Positions 6,812 through 12,891 of a DNA stretch of 17,906 nucleotides are shown here, one piece after another. A program made the position numbers and the translations under genes. Below the pieces are notes generated by a model. That model was given only the letters and a program-made list of their open reading frames with translations. It did no database searches and was not told the DNA's origin. The first letter of the stretch is position 1. Each line of letters starts with the position of its first letter. Origin of the DNA: Clostridia bacterium (lineage in GTDB: Bacteria > Bacillota > Clostridia > Christensenellales > CAG-917); NCBI GenBank assembly GCA_017500745.1, contig JAFVYE010000087.1, positions 1-17,906 of the forward strand. The letters run 5' to 3'.

Positions 6812-7440
6812 TTTTGTTCCATCCAATCGTTTGAGGTGGGATTGTTGCGGAAAGCAAGTATCTTTGCCGCCTCATCCGATTCAATATATCCTGCCTTTTG
6901 TGCCACACACACCACGTCATCAAGAGAGGTCAAGCTGACGTTTTTCACCCCTGCTTGCGCCATGTTGTCTATGCCCTTTTTCATGCCATAAGTGAAGATG
7001 CTCACCATGCCAAGCACTTCTGCCCCAGCACCACGCAACACCTCAACAACTTCAAGAGAACTCTTGGCCGTGGACACAAGGTCCTCAACCACAACAACCT
7101 TTTGCCCTGCTTTGAGCTCCCCTTCAATGCGCTTGTTGGACTTGTCCCTTGCGCCCATGCGAACGTAACCCATGGGGATGTCAAGGATATGTCCAACGAT
7201 TGCGGCGTGAGGTATGCCGGCTGTTGCTGTGCCAATCAAGATTTCTGCCTGTGGATAATGCTCTTTGACGCATTTTGCAAGCTCTTCCTCCACGATTTTG
7301 CGGAGAGAGGGGGCTGTGAGCGTAAGGCGATTATCGCTGAAAACAGGGCTTTTTATGCCACTTGCCCACACAAATGGATCATTTACGTTCAGTTTGACTG
7401 CCCCGATATCCAATAGGCCTTTTGCAATTTGTTCTCTCAT
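6808..7440 (-). CDS. pyrE: Orotate phosphoribosyltransferase
   Basis: Joins orotate and phosphoribosyl pyrophosphate to give orotidine 5'-monophosphate, the fifth step of pyrimidine synthesis. 210 residues, normal for the family. Visible are the N-terminal SGIKSPVFSDNR (28-38), the GTATAGIPHAA substrate loop (70-80), the flexible catalytic loop around RMGARDKSNKRIEGEL (94-109), and the PRPP motif VVVVEDLVSTAKSS (115-128). In most relatives the PRPP loop reads STGGS or STGKS; here it is STAKS, a conservative Gly-to-Ala change at a tight turn. No other pyrimidine gene is in the window. The start ATG is preceded by GGTGA, which lies at the 3' arm of a small leader hairpin. Identification is confident. 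Confidence 0.95.
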   Translation of the reverse strand: MREQIAKGLLDIGAVKLNVNDPFVWASGIKSPVFSDNRLTLTAPSLRKIVEEELAKCVKEHYPQAEILIGTATAGIPHAAIVGHILDIPMGYVRMGARDKSNKRIEGELKAGQKVVVVEDLVSTAKSSLEVVEVLRGAGAEVLGMVSIFTYGMKKGIDNMAQAGVKNVSLTSLDDVVCVAQKAGYIESDEAAKILAFRNNPTSNDWMEQK

Positions 7441-7522
7441 ATTTCACCAATCAAAATTATTGGTCCGTCTGTGTTGTCAACCTATTATAACACAAATATA
7501 TTATATATTCAAATACTATTTT
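7438..7522 (-). repeat. Promoter-leader repeat, copy A (pyrE)
   Basis: This 85-base stretch matches 8459-8543 without gaps at all but 6 positions, and all six differences are transitions. On the minus strand it holds a -35 TTGAAT (7507-7512), a 17-base spacer, a -10 TATAAT (7484-7489), a leader with hairpin ACCAAT-7-ATTGGT (7446-7464), and ends exactly at the pyrE ATG. GTGTT and AACAC arms bracket the -10 (7471-7493) and could form an operator. Confidence 0.88.
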
Positions 7523-7602
7523 CTTCCTTAAAACCCACTGAAAAAATGAAAAACGAAAATCATCAAGCGTGAAAGCGAAAATACAAGTGAACGTGCAAAA
7601 TG

Positions 7603-7628
7603 AAAAGGCGCTCAACCGAGTGCCTTTT
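7603..7628 (-). terminator. Terminator after the lipoprotein gene
   Basis: Minus strand: an 11-bp stem (AAAAGGCACTC with GAGCGCCTTTT, one G-U pair) around a GGTT loop, ending in four T. It sits 3 bases past the lipoprotein stop. The remaining ~80 bases between this and copy A of the promoter repeat are A-rich and show nothing else that I recognise. Confidence 0.72.
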
Positions 7629-7630
7629 GT

Positions 7631-8434
7631 TTAAATTTTATTTCCGTTTGCTTTATACCATTCTGTGCAAATCTCTTTGTGAACAGCCTGAAAATACTGT
7701 GCAATCTCTTGCCTTTCTTCTTTGGTTAGCAAAGGGAAAAACTTTTCTAATATATCACTATCACCACGAGTCAAACGCACACTTGTCCTAAAATAAAAGA
7801 TTCTCCCACTCTCATTTTTCGCCATAGTGTAGAAATTGATGGCAGTTAAACATTCCCAGGGAGCCTCCATGTGAGCAGTTGCGGACGCAAACACAAAAGT
7901 GTAATCCCCAAAAGCATATACGTCGTGCACCATGTCATTCCGTTGTCTTCTTAATATTTGTTCTGTTTCTTTGCTTACGTCATGCACGAAATCTCCAACT
8001 TCATACTTTGTGAAATCTTTTTGGCGCAATCTGCTGTGTTGTGGTATGCCGGCTAAAATGGTTGTCGCTTTGATTTGACGTCCATTGAATGACCTGTCAA
8101 GTTCATCAGCAGAATATTCGGACAATAACAGATCTTTTTTTTGTTCAAAAATTTCTTGTATCTTGTCTGCCGTCATTTCAATTACTGTGTTATCCTTAAA
8201 AATCAACCTTGGCGTGTGTTTGTAGTCTTCATCTTCAAAATACTCCCCGAGGTCAACCCATTCAAATCCACCAAATGAAAATTCTGTTTTAATCAAAAAT
8301 TGATGGAATGCGCTGTTTTTGATTGCTCTTTCGAGTGTCATATTTTCCTCTGAACCATCATCGCACGCCACAAAACCTATGCAGGCAACTGCAAGAAGGA
8401 GCAATATCATCAAAATTGAGATTGTCTTTTTCAT
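7631..8434 (-). CDS. Putative lipoprotein of unknown function
   Basis: 267 residues from ATG 8434. The N-terminus is a lipoprotein signal: two lysines, a hydrophobic run (ISILMILLLLAVACIGF) and a Cys at FVAC followed by DDGSEE, so it is probably exported and lipid-anchored. I do not recognise the rest. It is charged, has no obvious repeats or catalytic motif, and contains an Arg/Lys-rich stretch (EQILRRQRNDMVHD) and an aromatic region (YAFGDYTFVF). I chose 8434 because GGAGGTG lies 4 bases upstream and the signal peptide begins there. An in-frame ATG at 8461 would add nine residues (MLTKSWRCA) that spoil the signal; that ATG is the one carried along in the duplicated pyrE leader. The gene stands between two copies of that leader, which suggests it was placed there by duplication or insertion. 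Confidence 0.72.
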   Translation of the reverse strand: MKKTISILMILLLLAVACIGFVACDDGSEENMTLERAIKNSAFHQFLIKTEFSFGGFEWVDLGEYFEDEDYKHTPRLIFKDNTVIEMTADKIQEIFEQKKDLLLSEYSADELDRSFNGRQIKATTILAGIPQHSRLRQKDFTKYEVGDFVHDVSKETEQILRRQRNDMVHDVYAFGDYTFVFASATAHMEAPWECLTAINFYTMAKNESGRIFYFRTSVRLTRGDSDILEKFFPLLTKEERQEIAQYFQAVHKEICTEWYKANGNKI

Positions 8435-8458
8435 AGCACACCTCCATGATTTGGTAAG

Positions 8459-8543
8459 CATATTTTACCAATCAAAATTATTGGCCCGTCTATGTTGTCA
8501 ACCTATTATAACACGAATATATTGTATATTCAAATATTATTTT
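8459..8543 (-). repeat. Promoter-leader repeat, copy B (lipoprotein)
   Basis: Partner of 7438-7522. The -35 TTGAAT (8528-8533), 17-base spacer, -10 TATAAT (8505-8510), leader hairpin and ATG (8459-8461) are all preserved. The weak GGTGA ribosome site of copy A has become GGTAA, and the lipoprotein instead uses GGAGGTG and an ATG 27 bases further on. Confidence 0.87.
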
Positions 8544-8562
8544 TTGTTAAACATCCTAAATC

Positions 8563-8586
8563 AAAGCAAACAAAAACGGCGCATTT
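8563..8586. repeat. Direct repeat, left copy, flanking the hairpin array
   Basis: A 24-base sequence (AAAGCAAACAAAAACGGC followed by GCATTT) that recurs at 8780-8804 with one extra A. The right copy is the 5' half of a complete terminator; this left copy has lost the other half. The pair frames a 193-base insert that contains the hairpin array. Confidence 0.8.
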
Positions 8587-8587
8587 A

Positions 8588-8614
8588 GCGTGTTATCCTT
8601 AACGGAGAACACGC
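8588..8614. other. Hairpin at the left edge of the array
   Basis: GCGTGTT (8588-8594) pairs with AACACGC (8608-8614), with an inner TCC/GGA stem and loop TTAAC. There is no T run on either strand, so it does not look like a terminator. It directly abuts the first ATGAATT linker and may be the boundary of the element. Confidence 0.6.
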
Positions 8615-8615
8615 A

Positions 8616-8775
8616 ATGAATTGCAACCTTGCGGTTGCGTGAATTGAAAGCCGTGCTTTCGTGAATTGCCTGCGGCATGAATTGTGCCTTGCGGCACATT
8701 GGTTGCAATTCAATTCATGGAGCGAAGCGAGAATTCATGGCAAAGCCAATTCATGATGCGTCAGCATCAATTCAT
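8616..8775. repeat. Branched hairpin array with complementary ATGAATT / AATTCAT linkers
   Basis: Left linkers at 8616, 8639, 8661 and 8677 read (A/G)TGAATT. Right linkers at 8712, 8732, 8748 and 8769 read AATTCAT, their reverse complement. Between linkers sit small hairpins with different stems: GCAACC/GGTTGC (8623-8638), GAAAGC/GCTTTC (8646-8660), GCC/GGC (8668-8676), GTGCC/GGCAC (8684-8697), GC-GAA-GC (8722-8728), GGC/GCC (8739-8747) and GATGC/GCATC (8755-8768). Pairing first-with-last linkers gives a central stem interrupted by facing hairpins, that is, three stacked four-way junctions and an apical loop (8698-8711). No open frame of note crosses it. Function and mobility are unknown; I recall no named family with this layout. 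Confidence 0.85.
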
Positions 8776-8779
8776 CAAT

Positions 8780-8804
8780 AAAGCAAAACAAAAACGGCGC
8801 ATTT
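8780..8804. repeat. Direct repeat, right copy, flanking the hairpin array
   Basis: The 25-base right copy of 8563-8586. It contains the 5' arm of the terminator at 8790-8819. Confidence 0.8.
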
Positions 8805-8819
8805 CTGCGCCGTCTTTTT
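8790..8819 (-). terminator. Bidirectional-looking terminator after the membrane-protein operon
   Basis: ACGGCGCA (8794-8801), loop TTTC, TGCGCCGT (8806-8813). On the minus strand it is followed by T5 and lies about 25 bases past the stop of the operon's last gene. On the plus strand TCTTTTT follows, so it could work both ways. Confidence 0.85.
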
Positions 8820-8844
8820 GGTTTGTATTTGGTTTGTATAAGGA

Positions 8845-10533
8845 TTATGCTTCTACGAGTTGAGGTTCTGCGTCCTCTTTTTCTGCTTCTTCCTTTTCAA
8901 GCTCTTCACGCTTCTTTTCAATGTGTGCGTTGATGACGCCGATTGCAAAGATCATGACGAGTGACACTGCGCCAAAGATGTAAAGGAGGTTGCGGAGTGA
9001 CATAAGACCACAGATGGTGACAAGCAGGTTGCCTGATTCAAGCCACGTCATATATTGATATCCGAGGAAACCATATTGGATGGCTTGAGGCACGAGGGCG
9101 ATGCCGATTGCACCGTTGTCTGCAACGTAGAGGTGGAGATAAAGCTTTTGACCATCGGTTGCTTCAACGATGACTTTGTTGGTGAGGCCTTCGTTCAAGA
9201 GTTCCTCAATGTTTCCACTTTGTCCGCTGAGGATACCGCCAATGCCACCAATCATGTCAAGGATAGCGCCGATGTCGTCACCGAGGAGTCCGCCAAGATC
9301 AAGCTCTGCAAGAGGCATGGGATCTCCAAGCATATCAAGGACACACCAGTTGATGATTGCGTCAACGTGGCCTGTTTCATATGCGTAATAGTGGTTGCCA
9401 TCGCTTGCTTGGAAGAGCTCAAGACCTCTGCCGTTTTCGTCATAGTCGCCGGTGTACTCGTCTGCGATTTCGGGCATATAGAGATAGGTCATAAATCCAT
9501 CGTAGTCAATGATTGTTTGTCCATCCTCTGCATAGACAGGTTGTGTGTAGGTGTAGCTGTCGTTGAGGATGAGGCGGATGACCACGGGGATTGTCATACG
9601 GTTGGACGTTGCATAGCCAAGACCTGAGTCATCATTGAAGGGGAGATATCCGTCCATATCCATTGATGCATAGTTCTTGCCATAGATCCATGTCATTCTG
9701 TCATTGCCGGTGGTTGCAAGTGCGCCAAGGCCGTTGGTCTTGAAGCCCTCTTCGCAGAGTTTTTCATAGGTTGCTGAATATTGCTCAACAAGGGCAAGGC
9801 AGAATGCCTTTCTTTCCACGCTGTTGTTGAGAGCAAAGTCATAGTCCATGAGGATATAGCTGTTGTAGATGAAGTCGTAGAGCTCTCTGTCAAGATCTGA
9901 GGTGTACTCAAAGTCTTGGTTGCCGTCAAACCAGAATTCAAAGAAGGTTTCATCTTCTGCTTCATCCTTGTAGACGTCTGTGTAGTACTCAACTGCTGCG
10001 GTGAAATCGCTGTCGGGATCTTCATATAGATCTTTGAACGTGACGTAAGCAAGTTCGCCATCATAGTTGCCGTTGACAAGGTTCAAGCGGACAAATTGAC
10101 GGGTGTAACCCTTGATTGTTTCTGCTTGATCAACGCCGTTGTTATAGACGTCTTCAACGTAGAGGGTGTTTGAGGTTGCTTTTGCAATTACGTCAGGAAG
10201 CACCACGTCAAAGGCAAGGCCAAAGACACCGGTGAGGACGATACAGCAGATGAGCAAGGATGCCGTTCTGCGCATTGCATTGTGTTTGCGTCTGCCACGA
10301 GGGCTATTGACTGCAAGTGCAACGATTGCAAAGATGATGAGGAAGAGTCCTGCCACCACTGCACCAACGTAGGGCCAGAAGGAGTAGAAGGATACGCCTT
10401 CTGCTGTTTTCATGCAAATGAGGAATGCAAGTGCAACGATGACGGGGAATGTCAAGAGATAGCACAGTGCCTTGACAAATCCAAGGCCGACAAAGCGCTT
10501 TTGCTTCTTTGTTGCTTTCTTATTCTTTGCCAT
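8845..10533 (-). CDS. Membrane-anchored protein with large external domain, unknown function
   Basis: 562 residues. After a lysine-rich start come three hydrophobic segments (about 18-42, 52-75 and 92-112), an external domain of roughly 370 residues rich in Asp, Tyr and Gly, a last membrane helix (about 508-535) and a cytoplasmic tail of Glu and Lys. The external part includes a glycine/leucine stretch around GGLLGDDIGAILDMIGGIGG. I recognise no catalytic motif. The overall plan matches the upstream gene: two helices, an Arg-rich cytoplasmic loop ending in an AM-type turn, a third helix, then an AKxxxx...VxD segment. The two are probably tandem paralogues. It starts 2 bases after the upstream stop with AAGGAGGTGG as ribosome site, so the genes form one operon. 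Confidence 0.85.
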   Translation of the reverse strand: MAKNKKATKKQKRFVGLGFVKALCYLLTFPVIVALAFLICMKTAEGVSFYSFWPYVGAVVAGLFLIIFAIVALAVNSPRGRRKHNAMRRTASLLICCIVLTGVFGLAFDVVLPDVIAKATSNTLYVEDVYNNGVDQAETIKGYTRQFVRLNLVNGNYDGELAYVTFKDLYEDPDSDFTAAVEYYTDVYKDEAEDETFFEFWFDGNQDFEYTSDLDRELYDFIYNSYILMDYDFALNNSVERKAFCLALVEQYSATYEKLCEEGFKTNGLGALATTGNDRMTWIYGKNYASMDMDGYLPFNDDSGLGYATSNRMTIPVVIRLILNDSYTYTQPVYAEDGQTIIDYDGFMTYLYMPEIADEYTGDYDENGRGLELFQASDGNHYYAYETGHVDAIINWCVLDMLGDPMPLAELDLGGLLGDDIGAILDMIGGIGGILSGQSGNIEELLNEGLTNKVIVEATDGQKLYLHLYVADNGAIGIALVPQAIQYGFLGYQYMTWLESGNLLVTICGLMSLRNLLYIFGAVSLVMIFAIGVINAHIEKKREELEKEEAEKEDAEPQLVEA

Positions 10534-10535
10534 AA

Positions 10536-12623
10536 TTATGCCACCTCCTTGTTATTTTCATCGGCTTTATCGGCTTTTTTGCCCTTCTTTGCTTTTTTGC
10601 CTTTGCTGGGGTCAATCTTGCCGGTTGCCCAGAGGATTTCTCTGTCTGCTGCAATGTAGCTCATCATTGTGAAGAAGAGGATAAATGCTGCAAAGGTCAT
10701 GAGCATATCTCTTACAATGAGGATTGAGTACATTGTGGGTTGATATTCAAGGTCTGTTTGAAGTTGCTTGACTGCGGTGAGGTTTTGGAGTCCGTGTGAC
10801 TCTGCATAGTTGCCGCTGCCAAGAGATCCACCAATAAGTCTGCTTCCGCAGAGATAGCCGTGGAGACCGCCTTCATATTCTGCTCTCTTATATTTTGCGT
10901 ATGCTTCTTGATATGCCATGATTGCTGCATCTGTTTCATCTTCGGGATCAAGATCTTCATTCACGTAGAAGTCATATACGGGAGCAAGGACGGGAGAGGT
11001 GTACCAGTAGAGGTTTTCAAGAAGCCCTGCGAGCATGTTTTCAAGGCCTGTAAGACTGTTGTCATCTGCTTTTGCTTCAAGACCGATCATGGTGATGATC
11101 TCTGCAAGCATATTGTTGGAGATGCCAAGGGATGAAATGAGCTTTTTCACTGTTGCCACTGAGAAGTTGTCGTCAAGATCAATTGTGACGTCAGGTTGTC
11201 CACCGGGGAGGTCCTTGAGGACGATTTGGAGGTTGCCTGACCATGCAATTGCAAGCTTGATGTTGACAAGGTCAGTGAGTTGTGCGCTGAGGAATGCAAG
11301 GGTTTCGGGCATATTGCCAAGCACCATTCCAAGAATTTGACCAACTGAGAATGAAAGTCCGCCAGAAACAACCATGTTGATGATGGGGAAAAGTTCCTCA
11401 AGAAGCTTTGCACTGCCAAGGGCGCCACCAAGCTCACCAAGGACTCTGTTGAGTTCATCAACGGTGAGTGAGTAGTCTGCTGCCATTGCATTTTCTCTTC
11501 CCCAAAGGAAGATGTCCTCTTCGGTTGCTTCTGCGCCGGTGTATCTTTCTTCACGGCGTGCTGCTGCCTCTGCTTCAATTTCTGCACGGAATTCTGCTTC
11601 GTTTGCCTTGCCTGTTGCCTTGAAGAGTGCCTTCATATCTTCTTGTGATTGATAGTAATCTTCAAGGATGCGGAGTGCAACGTCAAGACTGTAGATGTAG
11701 CCGTCTGCCAACATACCGTTTTTGTTGTAATATGCTTCGCCGTAGACGCCTTCGCTCTTTTCATAGACGACCTTGTTGCCGTCATACCAGACGTAGCATT
11801 CCACGTTTTCGCTTGCGTCAGGAGAAACTGCTTGGGTGTAATGGACTGAGTAGAAGTTGCCGAAGACTTCCACAGGATTTTCGCCGTACATATTTGTCAA
11901 CACCAAGGAATCTGCCCAGACTTTGTTGAAGTCACCGGGCTCGCCCTTTGCTTCGTTTCTGATGAGGATGTGGTCATAGCTGTCCACCACGCCGTCTGCG
12001 TTGTAGTCGTAACCAAAATCATCGTAGTAGAGTGCTTCATTGGTGAAGTTGGCTGCGTTGCCACCCTTGAATGAACCATACATGGGGATGTTGTACACTT
12101 TGAGATATTGCTCAACCGTGTTCTTCAAGGTGTCTGTCAATGAAGTCTTCATTGAAAGGCCGTTGTTGCCTGCTGCACTTGTGTGGGTGCGATAGTAGGA
12201 CAATTGATAGTTGTAGTCCTTGACCACCACGCCTTCTGCCACCTCGGTTGCAAGTGTTTCAAGCTTTGCGGTGTAGATTGCATCAATTGCAAACATAGGC
12301 ACGAGAAGGACGATGAGCATGATTGCCACCACAACCATGGCTCTCGTACGTCTGTTTTTGATTGCAAATTTGCAGATGATTTGCACAAGGCCAATTACCA
12401 GCCAAACTGCAAGTGCAATCCAGATTGCGTACATTGCGGGGGCTGAAAGCAGTGACTTAATTGAAGTAAACAAACCTTCGCCGTAATCTCCCATGAAGGG
12501 ATTGTGTCCGATGTTGGACATGGTGAGGGTGAATACTGCAAGAAGGAACACGGGAAGGCCCAAGCAATAGTAAACAACTTTCAGCGTGCGGAAAAGTTTA
12601 GCTTTTTTAACTCGTTGCTCCAT
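10536..12623 (-). CDS. Membrane-anchored protein with large external domain and an EF-hand-like loop
   Basis: 695 residues from ATG 12623, chosen because AAAAAGGAG lies 6 bases upstream; a further in-frame ATG at 12641 overlaps the ribosome site. Three helices (about 18-36, 64-86 and 95-115), an external region of ~500 residues, a final helix (about 641-662) and a tail of alternating KKAKKGKKADKAD. In the external part DYNADGVVDSYD (codons 11973-12008) fits the calcium-binding loop DxNxDGxVDxxD seen in EF-hands and dockerin half-repeats. Only one such loop is visible, so it is not a full dockerin. A hydrophobic stretch (LFPIINMVVSGGLSFSVGQI) resembles the Gly/Leu stretch of its downstream paralogue. 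Function unknown. Confidence 0.85.
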   Translation of the reverse strand: MEQRVKKAKLFRTLKVVYYCLGLPVFLLAVFTLTMSNIGHNPFMGDYGEGLFTSIKSLLSAPAMYAIWIALAVWLVIGLVQIICKFAIKNRRTRAMVVVAIMLIVLLVPMFAIDAIYTAKLETLATEVAEGVVVKDYNYQLSYYRTHTSAAGNNGLSMKTSLTDTLKNTVEQYLKVYNIPMYGSFKGGNAANFTNEALYYDDFGYDYNADGVVDSYDHILIRNEAKGEPGDFNKVWADSLVLTNMYGENPVEVFGNFYSVHYTQAVSPDASENVECYVWYDGNKVVYEKSEGVYGEAYYNKNGMLADGYIYSLDVALRILEDYYQSQEDMKALFKATGKANEAEFRAEIEAEAAARREERYTGAEATEEDIFLWGRENAMAADYSLTVDELNRVLGELGGALGSAKLLEELFPIINMVVSGGLSFSVGQILGMVLGNMPETLAFLSAQLTDLVNIKLAIAWSGNLQIVLKDLPGGQPDVTIDLDDNFSVATVKKLISSLGISNNMLAEIITMIGLEAKADDNSLTGLENMLAGLLENLYWYTSPVLAPVYDFYVNEDLDPEDETDAAIMAYQEAYAKYKRAEYEGGLHGYLCGSRLIGGSLGSGNYAESHGLQNLTAVKQLQTDLEYQPTMYSILIVRDMLMTFAAFILFFTMMSYIAADREILWATGKIDPSKGKKAKKGKKADKADENNKEVA

Positions 12624-12640
12624 AATATTCTCCTTTTTCA

Positions 12641-12690
12641 TATCAAGTGTGTCGGGGCTTTCGCCTGCGCGACACAGACTTAGGTTGATA
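12641..12690 (-). promoter_or_regulatory. Structured 5' leader of the membrane-protein operon
   Basis: On the minus strand: outer stem TATCAA/TTGATA (12685-12690 with 12641-12646), main stem TGTGTCG/CGACACA (12670-12676 with 12648-12654), and a tip GGC-GAAA-GCC. It ends about 9 bases before the ribosome site. It has no T run, so it is not a terminator. I could not match it to a riboswitch class. Confidence 0.6.
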
Positions 12691-12710
12691 CATAAATAAT
12701 TATCTTACAC

Positions 12711-12739
12711 ATTATACCACACGCACAAAAACATTTCAA
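12711..12739 (-). promoter_or_regulatory. Promoter of the membrane-protein operon
   Basis: Minus strand -35 TTGAAA (plus 12734-12739), 17-base spacer, -10 TATAAT (plus 12711-12716) preceded by TGG, an extended -10. Transcription would start near 12704, giving a leader of about 80 bases. A 9-bp inverted repeat, AAAAACATT (12727-12735) with AATGTTTTT (12750-12758), overlaps the -35 and may be an operator. Confidence 0.75.
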
Positions 12740-12820
12740 TACACATTTTAATGTTTTTTATCAATCCCCTATTTTGTGTAGAAAACCAACAAAAACCACA
12801 AAAAGACCAATTAACTTGTA

Positions 12821-12848
12821 TTGCAATTCCATTGAAAAGTGGTATAAT
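12821..12848 (+). promoter_or_regulatory. Promoter of gdhA
   Basis: A -10 TATAAT (12843-12848) with TGG just before it, and a weaker -35 TTGCAA (12821-12826) at 16 bases. Transcription would begin near 12855, giving a leader of about 37 bases. It diverges from the membrane-operon promoter; the ~60 bases between them are A-rich. Confidence 0.7.
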
Positions 12849-12891
12849 ATTTCCATAACATTCGCTTTAAGCGACCGATTTGGGAGGAAAT

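Noticed and set aside
8435..8461. Upstream ATG start for the lipoprotein
   Set aside because: It adds a charged segment before the signal peptide and lacks a ribosome site; it is carried by the duplicated pyrE leader.
8616..8775. CRISPR array
   Set aside because: Repeats are only 7 bases, are inverted in the second half, and the intervals are self-complementary hairpins of 9-16 bases rather than unique spacers. No cas gene is nearby.
8588..8776. Integron attC site or retron non-coding RNA
   Set aside because: No integrase or reverse transcriptase is in the window, and the regular 4+4 linker layout fits neither. The resemblance is only that all of them fold.
9055..9627. A 190-residue plus-strand protein within the membrane-protein gene
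   Set aside because: It is an antisense shadow of a well-supported gene, with no ribosome site or recognisable domain.
11973..12008. A dockerin domain
   Set aside because: Dockerins need two half-repeats; only one loop is visible and it lies mid-protein.
12880..12891. TTG start for gdhA
   Set aside because: It overlaps the Shine-Dalgarno of the ATG at 12892.
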